From NCBI RefSeq assembly GCF_015679985.1, contig NZ_CP049239.1, forward strand, positions 186,001-250,000: DNA of 64,000 bases. Reading direction: 5' to 3'. The notes beneath the pieces were generated by a model that saw only the letters and a list, made by a program, of their open reading frames with translations, ran no database searches and was not told where the DNA came from. Source of the stretch: Campylobacter concisus. GTDB taxonomy: Bacteria > Campylobacterota > Campylobacteria > Campylobacterales > Campylobacteraceae. Shown one piece after another: positions 55,169-64,000 of the stretch; position 1 is the stretch's first letter; every line of letters starts with the position of its first letter. The position numbers and the translations under genes were made by a program.

Positions 55169-55729
55169 TTAGTAGCAATTTAGTTTTGTGATATTCATGC
55201 CATTTTTAAAATAAGGCGGATATGGCATATATACGGTAAATGGTGTGCTTTTTTGCTTTGGTAAATTTTTGGCTACATCAAATTTATATTCAACTGTATT
55301 TGGCCTCTCGTCCTTATCTGTGCCAAGAATCCATGAGAAAAATGAAAGCCCACTTGGTTTAAAAAATGCTTCACCGCCAAGGTCATTTTTATTTAGCGGT
55401 TGATTGATTAGTTTGACTGTCAGTGTACAGTTACTAATTGTAAATTTACCGATATTTCTCACTTGCCCTTTAAAAACGATACTCTCGTTTCGCAAAATTC
55501 GCTCACTTTTTACATTTTCGAGCATACCTTTTTTTGTATATTTATCAAGCACTAGCATCAAAAAAACAGCAAGTGTGGTTGAGACTAGAATGTTTGTAAA
55601 AAATAGTGATAAAAATAACTTTCGCTCAGCCCTAAGTGAGAGAACAAGAAATAAAATGGAAAGCAGAGCAATCGCAAAAAGAACGATAATATGAACGATC
55701 GTAAAATATGCTGAGCTCATCAAAAACAC
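55169..55729 (-). CDS. DUF2393 family membrane protein
   Basis: A 186-residue protein with two N-terminal membrane helices (about residues 8-30 and 38-60) and a C-terminal beta-sandwich-like domain (about 80-186, containing EFKGQVRNIG-like and CTLTVKLINQPL strands). It overlaps the next paralogue by ten bases. The pair of DUF2393 genes is conserved in Campylobacter next to hisIE or the SPFH gene. Function unknown. Confidence 0.75.
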   Translation of the reverse strand: MFLMSSAYFTIVHIIVLFAIALLSILFLVLSLRAERKLFLSLFFTNILVSTTLAVFLMLVLDKYTKKGMLENVKSERILRNESIVFKGQVRNIGKFTISNCTLTVKLINQPLNKNDLGGEAFFKPSGLSFFSWILGTDKDERPNTVEYKFDVAKNLPKQKSTPFTVYMPYPPYFKNGMNITKLNCY

Positions 55730-56250
55730 TCCATTTTTTTAGAGATATTGTAGTCTATAAATGCGAAATCATTGATAAAATCTTTAACCTCAATGCTTTG
55801 CTTTGGCAAAAATTCCTCGTTTAAGATGATTCTTTTTCTAGCAAATGGATTAAGTGAGTTAAAAAAATCTTTCATATTTTGCCTTGAGCTTAGATAGAAG
55901 TCAAGCTCGATTTTACAGATACTAAGTGCATTATTTGAATTATTTGTAATATTAAAATCAACCATTAGTGCATCAACATATTGAAGCTGCTTGGTGGTTA
56001 TTTTGCTTATGCTAACTGGTCTTAAATTTTCATTTATATATTTGTTTGCGTAGTAATTACCTACAAAAAGTCCGAAAAAAGCAGCCAAAATAAATAAAAA
56101 TCCTATCTGCCACCACGACTTTATCGCGATAAAAATTCCTAAAAGTACGATTAGTATAAAAGCTAAAAATATCCAGCCATAGGTTAGAAAATCAATGAGC
56201 TTTGCATTTTGCAATACAAAAAGCAAGTTGTGCTTAATGCTATTTAACAT
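55720..56250 (-). CDS. DUF2393 family membrane protein, paralogue
   Basis: Two N-terminal membrane helices (about residues 24-45 and 47-67) followed by an immunoglobulin-like soluble domain. The same layout and the strand FNITNNSNNALSICKIELDF mark it as a paralogue of the neighbour at 55169. I place the start at the ATG 56250-56248, 11 bases inside hisIE; a TTG at 56271 would lengthen the overlap. The 176-residue product is probably co-expressed and possibly forms a heteromer with the neighbour, though nothing in the sequence proves this. Confidence 0.75.
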   Translation of the reverse strand: MLNSIKHNLLFVLQNAKLIDFLTYGWIFLAFILIVLLGIFIAIKSWWQIGFLFILAAFFGLFVGNYYANKYINENLRPVSISKITTKQLQYVDALMVDFNITNNSNNALSICKIELDFYLSSRQNMKDFFNSLNPFARKRIILNEEFLPKQSIEVKDFINDFAFIDYNISKKMECF

Positions 56251-56974
56251 CTCGCGATCTTTTCTCTTCAATGCCGCTCATACCAAAACGCCTTACAAGT
56301 TCGTTTTTTACAGCATCTGGATGGATATTATGGGCTGAAAGTGCTACAAGTGCATGAAAGCAAAGATCGGCTGCTTCATAGATCAGATCATCTTTTGCTT
56401 TTTGCTCATTTTGCTTTGAGTTTTCTGCGAAACTAAGATCCTTTGCGGCCATTATAAATTCGCCAGCCTCTTCGCCAACTTTCTTTAAAATTTGATTTTC
56501 GCCTTTTTTAAAAAGACTTGCCACATATGAAGTCTCAGGGTTAGCATTTAGCTTTCTATCTTCTATCACATGGTAAAGCTCATCAAGCACACCATAATTT
56601 ATTTTTTTGACTTCAACTTTTGTATCTAAAATTTTGCCGTCATGCAAATTTATCTCATTAAAAAAACACGACCTTGCTCCGGTGTGACAAGCTGCACCTC
56701 CGTTTTGAATCACTTTTAAAAGCAAAGTATCGTTATCACAGTCTAGAAATACAGCTTTTATCTCCTGTGTATTTCCGCTCTCTTCGCCTTTTTTCCAAAT
56801 TCTATTTTTGGTGCGTGAAAAGTAGTGAGCGTAACGGCTAGATAGACTTAAATTTAGTGCTTCTTCGTTCATGTAAGCAAGCATTAAAACTTCATTTGTG
56901 GCATGGTCGCAAACCACTACTGGGAGCAATCCACCAACTTTTTGCCAATCTATGCTTTTTGTTACGCTGTTCAT
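56240..56974 (-). CDS. hisIE: Bifunctional phosphoribosyl-AMP cyclohydrolase / phosphoribosyl-ATP pyrophosphatase HisIE
   Basis: A fused enzyme for histidine biosynthesis steps two and three. The N-terminal HisI domain has VLMLAYMNEEALNLSL, FSRTKNRIWKKGEESGNTQ and the metal-binding CDNDTLLLKV and GAACHTGARSCF segment. The C-terminal HisE domain has the pyrophosphatase helix VGEEAGEFIMAAKD and EAADLCFHALVAL. At 244 residues this is a standard fusion. It lies three bases after the SPFH gene. Confidence 0.95.
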   Translation of the reverse strand: MNSVTKSIDWQKVGGLLPVVVCDHATNEVLMLAYMNEEALNLSLSSRYAHYFSRTKNRIWKKGEESGNTQEIKAVFLDCDNDTLLLKVIQNGGAACHTGARSCFFNEINLHDGKILDTKVEVKKINYGVLDELYHVIEDRKLNANPETSYVASLFKKGENQILKKVGEEAGEFIMAAKDLSFAENSKQNEQKAKDDLIYEAADLCFHALVALSAHNIHPDAVKNELVRRFGMSGIEEKRSRDVK

Positions 56975-56977
56975 TTT

Positions 56978-58096
56978 TTACCTTTCGCTTGCCGAGCTAG
57001 CCTTGGTTTTATCTTTTGTATCTAGCCAGATGTTTGGCACAGCTCCGCCAGGCGTTAAGAAAATTTTAGCATCTTTGTTTTCTTTTAGAGCTTCGTTAAA
57101 TTTGTTTTGCGTCTCGATTTGCTTTAAATTTAGTAGATTTTGATCTACGCTTTTTGCAACCTCTTTATTTGCATACGCGGTTGCATCAGCCTCGATTTTA
57201 ATGGCATCAGCCTTGCCTTTTGCTTCAATGATCGCAGCTTTAGCGGTACCTTCAGCAAGTGCGGCTTGTTTTAAGGCTTCTTGATTTGCTCTTTCTACTT
57301 CGTATTTTGTTCTCTCAGCCTCTTGTTTTGCGATTTGGACGCGCTCGATTTGCTCTTTTACCTTTGAAGGCAAGATAATCTCACGAAGTTGCACTGTTAA
57401 AAGCTCAACTGGCTTATTTGGCTGAGAGTCGATATCTTTTCTTATGCCATCATCGATTTGTCTTGCTAGATCGTTTCTCTTTGTTGGAAGCTCTTCTGCT
57501 GTATATTTACCAGCGATACTGCGAACTACGTCACGAACGACGGGATCAACTATCTTGCTCTCCCAGCTAAGACCCCAAGAGGCAATAGTTTGAGGGGCAT
57601 TTTCTGGATTTAAACGGTATTGCACAGTAATATCAATGCTAACTGGTAAATTTCTAGCATCAAGCACTGAAATAGAATTTTTACGTAAAATTCCAGCGCC
57701 AACGCCTTGATATGATTTTTGCATTGATTCGCCCATATCCTCGCCAGAAGTATAGTTTATGATCCTAACTCTGGTGTCCACGATGATGATATCTTGGATA
57801 AAAGGTAAAAAGAAGTGAAAGCCTGGTTGCAAAGGATTTGGCTCGTATTTACCTGCTGTAGACTTAATACCAACTTCACCTGAGTGAATCACTTTAAATG
57901 GCTGAGTAATAGCAAAAATAGCAATAATTGCAATTACAATGTAGGCAAGTGCTCCAAATTTACCAAAACCACTTGGTAGATTTGGCATTTTAAAGTCCTT
58001 TTTGAAAGGTGGCTCTTTGTCGCTATTTTGACTAGAGCCTCTGTTGTCATTACCTGGCTTTTTTTTATTGAAATAATCGTTTAAATCAGCGGGCAT
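56978..58096 (-). CDS. SPFH/Band 7 domain membrane protein (HflK/prohibitin-like)
   Basis: A 372-residue protein with a Pro/Asn-rich N-terminal 40 residues, one membrane helix (about 48-66, ALAYIVIAIIAIFAITQPF) and an SPFH domain (about 70-260). A long coiled coil with Ala/Glu/Lys repeats follows (AAIIEAKGKADAIKIEADAT). Such proteins form oligomeric scaffolds that bind membrane proteases. No specific partner is visible; there is no HflC companion next to it. It precedes hisIE and follows ilvE. Confidence 0.88.
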   Translation of the reverse strand: MPADLNDYFNKKKPGNDNRGSSQNSDKEPPFKKDFKMPNLPSGFGKFGALAYIVIAIIAIFAITQPFKVIHSGEVGIKSTAGKYEPNPLQPGFHFFLPFIQDIIIVDTRVRIINYTSGEDMGESMQKSYQGVGAGILRKNSISVLDARNLPVSIDITVQYRLNPENAPQTIASWGLSWESKIVDPVVRDVVRSIAGKYTAEELPTKRNDLARQIDDGIRKDIDSQPNKPVELLTVQLREIILPSKVKEQIERVQIAKQEAERTKYEVERANQEALKQAALAEGTAKAAIIEAKGKADAIKIEADATAYANKEVAKSVDQNLLNLKQIETQNKFNEALKENKDAKIFLTPGGAVPNIWLDTKDKTKASSASER

Positions 58097-58113
58097 TTCG
58101 TTCCTTTAAATTT

Positions 58114-59028
58114 TTAAATATATGTTAAAAATGATTCATATTTTTTATTTAGTCCATAAACTACGTCAAAATAAGCTTTTTGTAGTCTCTTTGTCACTTC
58201 TCCTCTGGCTCCATTGCCGATAATGCGGTTATCTATGCTATTTATCGGTGTTACTTCAGCTGCTGTTCCTGTGAAAAATGCCTCGTCAGCTGTGTAAGCC
58301 TGATCTCTTGTGATGCGCTCTCTTCTTACTTCGATGTCAAGATCGTGAGCAAGTCTTATGACTGTATCTTGAGTGATACTAAGTAGGCTGTTGTCGTTTG
58401 GCGGAGTGATTAAAACGCCATTTTCAACGATAAAGAAGCACTCGCCTGGACCCTCAGCCACAAAGCCTTCGCTATCAAGAAGTAGCGCCTCGTCGTATCC
58501 AGCCTCTTTTGCCTCGTAGTTTGCCATTTGTGAGCTTAGGTAGTTTGAGCTAGCTTTTGCTCTATTCATTTGGGCAGCAGGTGCAAGTTTGGCAAAGCTT
58601 GAAATTTTAACTCTGATACCTTTTTCTAGGCCTTCATCGCCAAGATAAGCACCCCATTCCCATGAGGCGATAGCGGTTTGCACTGGTGCTTTTGTGTGAG
58701 CTACGCCCATTACGCCGTATCCTAAAAATATAAGTGGGCGGATATAAACATTGCCATTATATTTATTTGCACGAAGAAGCTCTATTTGCGCTTTTTCAAG
58801 CTCTTCCTCAGTGTAAGGTACATTTAAAACGGTCATTTTTGCTGATCTTAAAAGCCTTTTTGTGTGATCTTGAAGTCTAAAAATAGCTAGACCTTTTTTT
58901 GTTTTATAAGCTCTTGTACCCTCAAATACGGCATTAGCGTAGTGCAAAGAGTGAGTTAGGACGTGTACTTTTGCATCGTCCCATTTAACTAATTTTCCAT
59001 CCATCCAGATAAATTCTGAAGCATTCAT
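58114..59028 (-). CDS. ilvE: Branched-chain amino acid aminotransferase
   Basis: A PLP enzyme of fold type IV, 304 residues, for the last step of leucine, isoleucine and valine synthesis. The N-terminal EFIWMDGKLVKWDDAKVHVL and the FEGTRAYKTKKG strands are typical, the catalytic lysine lies in NRAKASSNYLSSQMA, and the effector site EGPGECFFIVENG follows. The start is an ATG 104 bases downstream of the DsbA-like gene. Confidence 0.94.
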   Translation of the reverse strand: MNASEFIWMDGKLVKWDDAKVHVLTHSLHYANAVFEGTRAYKTKKGLAIFRLQDHTKRLLRSAKMTVLNVPYTEEELEKAQIELLRANKYNGNVYIRPLIFLGYGVMGVAHTKAPVQTAIASWEWGAYLGDEGLEKGIRVKISSFAKLAPAAQMNRAKASSNYLSSQMANYEAKEAGYDEALLLDSEGFVAEGPGECFFIVENGVLITPPNDNSLLSITQDTVIRLAHDLDIEVRRERITRDQAYTADEAFFTGTAAEVTPINSIDNRIIGNGARGEVTKRLQKAYFDVVYGLNKKYESFLTYI

Positions 59029-59048
59029 TGTTAAACCTTTCTTTTTTC

Positions 59049-59112
59049 TTAGAAATTTTGGTCTGAGTTTATCTAAAATTGCTTTAAATTTACATTTCTA
59101 AGACCAAAATTT
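59049..59112 (-). repeat. Overlapping inverted repeats in the ilvE leader
   Basis: AAATTTTGGTCT (59053-59064) is the exact complement of AGACCAAAATTT (59101-59112). TTAGAAAT (59049-59056) is also complementary to ATTTCTAA (59094-59101). The two pairings share bases, so they exclude each other. This lies between the DsbA-like stop and the ilvE start on the minus strand. Confidence 0.5.
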
Positions 59113-59132
59113 GCAGATATTACCCGCCAAAA

Positions 59133-59774
59133 CTATTTATCTAAAAGCTCTTGTATGATCTTTGCCATCTCATCGATTGATGAAGCTGCGCTTAAATTTA
59201 TTAAGTATTTGCCACTTACCACAAAAGCCGGCACACCGCTAATACTTGCAACATCATAAGAGGCGAACCATGTATCTAAAAGCCCTTTTGCTCTTTCGCT
59301 ATTTAGTGCTTTTTCGTAGTCGTCCTTGCTCACGTGAGCTGCTTTAAGGGCTAAATTTATAAATTTTTCTTTATCTTTGCCATCACTAAAATCATCTTTT
59401 TCATCATGTCTTGCTTTATAGATCGCAAATTTTGCTTGCTTAAATTTTGACTCATCGCTTAGTAGATCAGTCCCATTTGTTTCATCTATAAAGATAAGAG
59501 CAGCAAAAATTTTACTTGCAGTCTCGCCAAGCTTGCCTTTTGTGCTTAGGTGATATGGGATAAATTTCACATCTTCAAGCTTTGACATTAACTTTTTTGT
59601 GATAGTTCGGTCAAATTTATAGCAGTGCGGGCAGTCATAGCTAAAGACCTTAACGACTGAATTTTTAGGTACGTTAAGCGGTTTTGCTAGAGTTTGATAC
59701 TCTATGCCTTCAGTTAGTGCTGATAAATTTAGCGCAAAAAACGCACTTAAAATTAGCATTTTGATAAGCTTCAT
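59133..59774 (-). CDS. DsbA family thiol:disulfide oxidoreductase
   Basis: A 213-residue periplasmic protein with a signal peptide (MKLIKMLILSAFFALNLSA) and a DsbA-type active site CPHC in FSYDCPHCYKFDRT. The cis-proline loop SGVPAFVVSGKY is near the C-terminus. It introduces or shuffles disulfides in exported proteins. A short gap separates it from the Bcp peroxiredoxin gene upstream. Whether it is DsbA or the related DsbL type cannot be told. Confidence 0.88.
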   Translation of the reverse strand: MKLIKMLILSAFFALNLSALTEGIEYQTLAKPLNVPKNSVVKVFSYDCPHCYKFDRTITKKLMSKLEDVKFIPYHLSTKGKLGETASKIFAALIFIDETNGTDLLSDESKFKQAKFAIYKARHDEKDDFSDGKDKEKFINLALKAAHVSKDDYEKALNSERAKGLLDTWFASYDVASISGVPAFVVSGKYLINLSAASSIDEMAKIIQELLDK

Positions 59775-59783
59775 CTTTGCTCC

Positions 59784-60281
59784 TTATTTTACAAGATCAG
59801 CTAGCACTTTTGCGGCGTGGTCTTTGGCTTTTACGCTTTTGTAAATTTTAACTATCTTGCCATCTTTGCCGATCACAAAGGTGCTTCTTGCGATACCAAG
59901 ATACTCTTTGCCGTAGTTTTTCTTAACTTGCCAAACGCCATAAAGCTTTGAAATTTCTTTATCCTCATCACTTAATAGAATGTGCTTTAAATTTTGCTTT
60001 GCGATAAAGCCAACGTGAGACTTCACACTATCTGGGCTAACGCCAATTATAACTGTGTCATTTTTGATAAACTGATCGTAGTTTGCGCTAAATTCGCAAG
60101 CCTCAGTTGTGCAGCCTGGAGTGTTATCTTTTGGATAGAAGTAAAGCACCACATTTTTACCTATAAAGTCCTTTAGTGCGACCTTTACGCCGTCTTGATT
60201 TAGCGCTTCAAACTCTGGCGCTTTATCGCCAACCTCAAGTGTTATCTTTCTTTCTAAGTCTGCTTTGCTAAATTCGCTCAT
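59784..60281 (-). CDS. bcp: Thiol peroxidase Bcp/PrxQ family peroxiredoxin
   Basis: A 165-residue atypical 2-Cys peroxiredoxin. The peroxidatic cysteine is in YPKDNTPGCTTEACEF, with the resolving cysteine five residues later. It reduces hydroperoxides with thioredoxin. The ATG overlaps the tautomerase stop (ATGA). Confidence 0.94.
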   Translation of the reverse strand: MSEFSKADLERKITLEVGDKAPEFEALNQDGVKVALKDFIGKNVVLYFYPKDNTPGCTTEACEFSANYDQFIKNDTVIIGVSPDSVKSHVGFIAKQNLKHILLSDEDKEISKLYGVWQVKKNYGKEYLGIARSTFVIGKDGKIVKIYKSVKAKDHAAKVLADLVK

Positions 60282-60481
60282 TTTATCACCTTTCTCTTAT
60301 CTTCTACGCTCTCGCCACCTACGCCGATGTTGCTAGCATCGTGAGTTTCTATGAAAATCATAACCGCCTCTTTTTTCTTGCCAAGTACTCTTACAAGCGT
60401 CTCAGTCACCTCTTTAAAGACTTGATCTTTTTGCTCTTTTGTCGGCTCTGGGCCTGCTATTTTGATATTAACATAAGGCAT
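60278..60481 (-). CDS. 4-oxalocrotonate tautomerase family protein
   Basis: A 67-residue protein of the 4-OT superfamily. The MPYVNIKIAG N-terminus exposes Pro1, the catalytic base, after Met removal. The helical TEQKDQVFKEVTE-like segment and the C-terminal IFIETHDASNIGVGG strand fit the family. It is first in a minus-strand operon with Bcp and the DsbA-like protein. No substrate is inferable. Confidence 0.9.
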   Translation of the reverse strand: MPYVNIKIAGPEPTKEQKDQVFKEVTETLVRVLGKKKEAVMIFIETHDASNIGVGGESVEDKRKVIK

Positions 60482-60595
60482 TGTTGCTCCTTTTTAAGAT
60501 GCAAAATATTAGCCAAAATGAGTGAAATTTCAGATTAAAGCCTTTATTTAAGAATTTGGCATTAAAATACAAAAACTTGTTACTAGGAGCGAAAA

Positions 60596-61000
60596 ATGGA
60601 CTACAACAAACATAACAAAGGCTTTGTTTGCTTTATGTACGGCTTTGGACGAAGCAGGGCAGTTTATGCTGTTTTGATGGTTTTAGTCATATTTTTGCTT
60701 GGTTTTTTGACATTTGGCTCAAGTGCTCAAACTGATATTTTAAATTTACAAATAGCCCTTAGTGTCATGCTTTGCGGGCTTTTACTCATCCTTGTAAATC
60801 CAAAAATTTTTATCATCAAGCTAATTGGATATTTAATTTCACTTGCTGGCGTTATGATCGCTCTTCACAATGCAAATTTACTAGGTGAAGGCTTTAGCTT
60901 ATATTTTTACGCAAGCCTAGTCTTTGGCGCATTTATGATGCTCATGCTTCTTAGCTGGTTTGTTTACAACGCAAGAAGCAGTGAAATAAATGAAATTTAG
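60596..61000 (+). CDS. Hypothetical membrane protein, four helices
   Basis: A 134-residue integral membrane protein with hydrophobic segments at about residues 22-40, 50-68, 72-90 and 104-125, after a short polar N-terminus. A good TAGGAG ribosome-binding site precedes the ATG. It converges with the DUF748 gene and the two stops overlap by four bases. No family is recognised. Confidence 0.65.
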   Translation: MDYNKHNKGFVCFMYGFGRSRAVYAVLMVLVIFLLGFLTFGSSAQTDILNLQIALSVMLCGLLLILVNPKIFIIKLIGYLISLAGVMIALHNANLLGEGFSLYFYASLVFGAFMMLMLLSWFVYNARSSEINEI

Positions 61001-64000
61001 TTCGCCACTCCCATAAGCACGCTTGTATAGGTGTTTTGCTTAGGTTCTGAGCTTGTTACATCATTTACATTTATGCGGCCAGCCTCAAGTCCAGCCTTGA
61101 TGAGCGCTTCTTTTACTGTATTTGCACGCTCATTTGCAAGCTCAACTAGCTTTTCCTTATCCACTTCGATGATTTTTATTGCCTCTTCTCTTAAGGCTTT
61201 ATCGCTTTTATCTTTAGCGTTTGGAACGAGAGAATTTAGCACAGTAATATAATCTTTACCACTTGAGGCGATTATTTGATTTATCTTTTGATCAAGCTTT
61301 TTTTCTTTAAAGTAGAGCACGTCTATTTCGGAGTAAGTAGGCGTGATGCTAAGTTTCATCATAGGCTTTGCAGTAGTTAATTTTATAAAATCAGCTATTT
61401 TTGGTGCTTCTGAGCTTATTAGCTCGCTACTTCCAGCAAGAAAATCAATAGAGCTTAGATCCTTGCTGCCAAGTCCTAGAGCATTACCTAAAAATCTAAA
61501 CGGAGCTAACGTAATGTCTGCAAAGAGCTTTTTAACAGCAGCCCAAATGACACCGCCATATTTAAAGTCAGGATCGTCTAAATTTCCTTCAACTGGTAGG
61601 TCGATATTTATTTGATTATTTTGATCGCTTAATATCGATATAGCAAGCGAAAGTGGCAAATTTACAGCATCTTTTGAATCAACCTTTTCTCCAAGTGTGA
61701 GTGTGTCAAAATTTATAAGATTTGAGCCGTTTAGTTTTGAATCAACAACGCTATAATTTAGATTTAAATTTAACTTGCCTTTTTTTATTTTATAGCCCAA
61801 AAATTGCCCGCTATATGGCGTTATGTCGATTAGATCGATATCTTTAAAATCAAGCTTAATATCGGTATTTTGCTTTAGCTCAAAAGGAAATAATTTTGCT
61901 GTAATCTGAGAAAAGCCATTTTTGCCAACTATGCCTTTAAACTCACCAGAACTTGGACGTTTTTTATCGATGTCAGTTAGCTTGCCATTTAGATTTGAAA
62001 TTTTTGTAGCAAATGGCATAAATAGTGACGCATCTGAAAAATCAACCTCGCCGTTGTTAAGTGAGAAATTTTTGATACTAAAATTTAGCTCGTCATCTTT
62101 TTTACTAGCCACCTTTTTGCTCTCAGCTTTTTGCTCATTTTGGGCTTTGTTTTTATCTTCTTTTACGATTTTGCTTAGATTAAATTCGCGCTCTTTGCTT
62201 AGATGAGCCTTGATAAATGGCGAATTTAGAGCAACTCCAGTAATTTCAAGATTATTTTTAAAAAGTGAAATTTTATCCACTTCTAAACTTTTAAACGCGA
62301 TTAGCTTTTCTTTATTTTTATCATCTAATCTAATATCTTTTACACTAAGTTTTGCATCTGCTTTTATATCTTTTGCATAGTGAAGCTCGGCGTTTGCACT
62401 CATCTCTCCACTTGAAAGATCTGCCTCTAAAAATGGCTTTGCGTAGGCAAAATATCTTGGCAAATTTTTATCTTCAAGTTTGATTTTAGCAGTTATATCA
62501 AGTGGTTCAAGTTTGATCTTTGAGGTTAGGTCTAAATTTAGCTTTTGTGAGCTTTTCATATCCACTTTTGCGTCAAATGGCTTACTAAAATCGCTACTTA
62601 AATTTGCTATTTTTACAAATAAATTATCAAATTTATGAGTGATCTTCTCGCCTTCAAAAAGGTGAGTCAAAGCGATATTGGCGTTATTTACATTGATATT
62701 TTTTATGTCAAATTTAAACTCACTCTCTTTGCTTTTTGAAGCTGATGTATTCTCTTTTTTAGTTTTAGTGCGATGATTGGCTGTTTTTGCTGGCTCATGC
62801 TCACCAAGTCCAAGCTGGTTTATCGCACTTAAACCACTACCATTTAACTCTGAGTTAAATTTTGGTCTATTTACATCGATATTCTCAGCACTCAAAGCCA
62901 TATTTAAAATATCAAATTTGATCGTTTTTGTAAGCACATCAGTGGTATCTAAAATCTCTTTATTTTTTGCCTTTAAATTTATGCCATTTATACTAAGCTC
63001 ATCAAGAGTTGCAAGGCTTTTATTGGTATCTTGGGTAAAGCTAATGTTTGAGAATTTAGCCCCTGTCACATTTGCATTCGCATTTTTACTAAGCGGGGCA
63101 TTGATGTCATCAAACGTTATTTTTTCAAGCGTTAGAGCTGTTTTATTATTTGCTAAATTTGTATTTAAATTTGAGGCATTTATATCTTTTAGATTTACTA
63201 AATTTTTACTGGTTTCGTCTATTTTCAGGCCGTTTGCATTTATGCTATTTAGCGTAGCTGTTGCGTTTAGCTCACTTTTTTCATTTAAATTTGCTAAAAG
63301 CGAAATATCGTTTAAATTTAGTGATTTTAAGCTTGCTGTTATTGCATTTTTAAATGACACATAGCTTAAATTTATGGTATTTAGCTCTAATTTAGCATCT
63401 ATCTTGTCTGCTATCTTACTTGATAGATTAAATTTTGGAAGCTCTAGCTCACCAAGGCTTAGTTCATTTTTGCCCTCATCTATGCTTAGTGATTTTACAT
63501 TTAAAAAGCTGTCCTTTAAATTTATATTTGTAGCGTTCTCGTCGGCAATTAAAGCGTAATTTATTCCTAAATTTATGACCGCATTTTTAAGATTTAGTGT
63601 GTCGTTATCGATGAAGCTAATCGCGACTGGATCGATACTAAAGTTCTTTATGCTGATATTGCCCTCGATTTTTAAGGGATTTAGCTTGATATCGCCATTT
63701 AGATCGATCTTGTGAGCTAGAGTCGAGTTTGAGTCAAAGATATGGCTACCTGCACTATTTTTCTTAGTATTTAGCGAGCTTAGCTCGTAGTTTATATCAT
63801 CAAAATTTACGTTAAATGGATTTGTTAAATTTTGATCGCTATATGAAAATGAGCCTTTGATGATTTTTGCGTTATTTAAGGCAAAATTTATAGAGCTAGT
63901 GCTGTTATCTTCGGTAGTTGCGTTATCGTCGCTTATAAAATTGCTAAAGTTAAATTTTGAATTTTTATCCCTTAAAATTTTGACATTTGGCTCTTGAAGC
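60997..64000 (-). CDS. Large AsmA-like DUF748 family protein, partial (N-terminus off window)
   Basis: The minus-strand frame is open from base 64000 to a TAA at 60997, so about 1000 C-terminal residues are visible. It repeats short amphipathic beta-strands (for example DLTSKIKLEPLDITAKIKLE, IKNFSLNNGEVDFSDASLFM) of the AsmA/TamB-like lipid-transfer superfamily. It ends in the DUF748 C-terminal OmpA-like stretch with AFLAGSSELIS-like and EEAIKIIEVDKEKLVELANE elements. A GTG at 63360 is not the real start, because the frame continues upstream without a stop. It probably bridges the periplasm in outer-membrane homeostasis; that is inferred from the family. Confidence 0.8.
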   Translation of the reverse strand, partial: LQEPNVKILRDKNSKFNFSNFISDDNATTEDNSTSSINFALNNAKIIKGSFSYSDQNLTNPFNVNFDDINYELSSLNTKKNSAGSHIFDSNSTLAHKIDLNGDIKLNPLKIEGNISIKNFSIDPVAISFIDNDTLNLKNAVINLGINYALIADENATNINLKDSFLNVKSLSIDEGKNELSLGELELPKFNLSSKIADKIDAKLELNTINLSYVSFKNAITASLKSLNLNDISLLANLNEKSELNATATLNSINANGLKIDETSKNLVNLKDINASNLNTNLANNKTALTLEKITFDDINAPLSKNANANVTGAKFSNISFTQDTNKSLATLDELSINGINLKAKNKEILDTTDVLTKTIKFDILNMALSAENIDVNRPKFNSELNGSGLSAINQLGLGEHEPAKTANHRTKTKKENTSASKSKESEFKFDIKNINVNNANIALTHLFEGEKITHKFDNLFVKIANLSSDFSKPFDAKVDMKSSQKLNLDLTSKIKLEPLDITAKIKLEDKNLPRYFAYAKPFLEADLSSGEMSANAELHYAKDIKADAKLSVKDIRLDDKNKEKLIAFKSLEVDKISLFKNNLEITGVALNSPFIKAHLSKEREFNLSKIVKEDKNKAQNEQKAESKKVASKKDDELNFSIKNFSLNNGEVDFSDASLFMPFATKISNLNGKLTDIDKKRPSSGEFKGIVGKNGFSQITAKLFPFELKQNTDIKLDFKDIDLIDITPYSGQFLGYKIKKGKLNLNLNYSVVDSKLNGSNLINFDTLTLGEKVDSKDAVNLPLSLAISILSDQNNQINIDLPVEGNLDDPDFKYGGVIWAAVKKLFADITLAPFRFLGNALGLGSKDLSSIDFLAGSSELISSEAPKIADFIKLTTAKPMMKLSITPTYSEIDVLYFKEKKLDQKINQIIASSGKDYITVLNSLVPNAKDKSDKALREEAIKIIEVDKEKLVELANERANTVKEALIKAGLEAGRINVNDVTSSEPKQNTYTSVLMGVAN

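Noticed and set aside
63360..63360. GTG at 63360 as the start of the DUF748 protein
   Set aside because: The same frame has no stop from there to base 64000 and keeps the repeated beta-strand pattern, so the gene begins outside the window.

Overview
The window is a stretch of an AT-rich Campylobacterota chromosome. It is most likely a Campylobacter of the C. concisus/curvus/showae type. The signs are a complex I operon whose nuoE and nuoF positions hold two small unrelated proteins, a CmeABC-type efflux operon, the YajQ / D-2-hydroxyacid dehydrogenase / glutathionylspermidine synthase-like / UPF0323 lipoprotein cluster, a futalosine-type prenyltransferase (MqnP), and gene order resembling C. 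jejuni around miaA, moaA, queE and queD, and around trxA-trxB and hom. The species call is inference from gene content.

Layout. 1-5360 (minus): nuoA, B, C, D, E-like, F-like and G, overlapping, with nuoG running off the left edge. 5466-8464 (minus): a translationally coupled pair, a radical SAM protein of the coproporphyrinogen oxidase type and a cyclic-peptide-type ABC exporter. 8631-10442 (minus): an accessory patch of small membrane proteins, one broken by a frameshift, and a DUF2314-ankyrin protein. 10701-15342 (minus): yajQ, an unknown gene, a D-2-hydroxyacid dehydrogenase, an ATP-grasp protein, a lipoprotein and a helix-turn-helix protein. Then rpsU (minus) and ccoG (plus). 17157-23799 (plus): a frameshifted cmeR-like repressor, its operator and cmeABC.

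23803-33371 (plus) is the accessory island. It holds a lipoprotein, a class 3-type lipase frame that appears once to have run into a PAAR-like domain, two large unknown frames broken by single-base shifts, a membrane-anchored unknown, and a decayed duplicate fragment. It looks like a type VI or polymorphic effector/immunity locus in decay; that is inference, because no secretion apparatus gene is in the window.

33595-64000 is largely core: nifS-nifU (Fe-S assembly); miaA and an FAD oxidoreductase (minus); mqnP with two small conserved genes; moaA-queE-queD and a small lipoprotein; rsmE, rpmE, rsmI and rlmB (ribosome maturation); a RodZ-like protein, an aminotransferase, hom and yraN; trxA-unknown-trxB; dapB, a DUF2314-like protein, purF and a lipoprotein; then on the minus strand two DUF2393 proteins, hisIE, an SPFH protein, ilvE, a DsbA-like oxidoreductase, a Bcp peroxiredoxin and a tautomerase. 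At the right edge is a very large AsmA/DUF748-type protein whose N-terminus lies outside the window. I see no tRNA, rRNA, CRISPR array, transposase or integrase.
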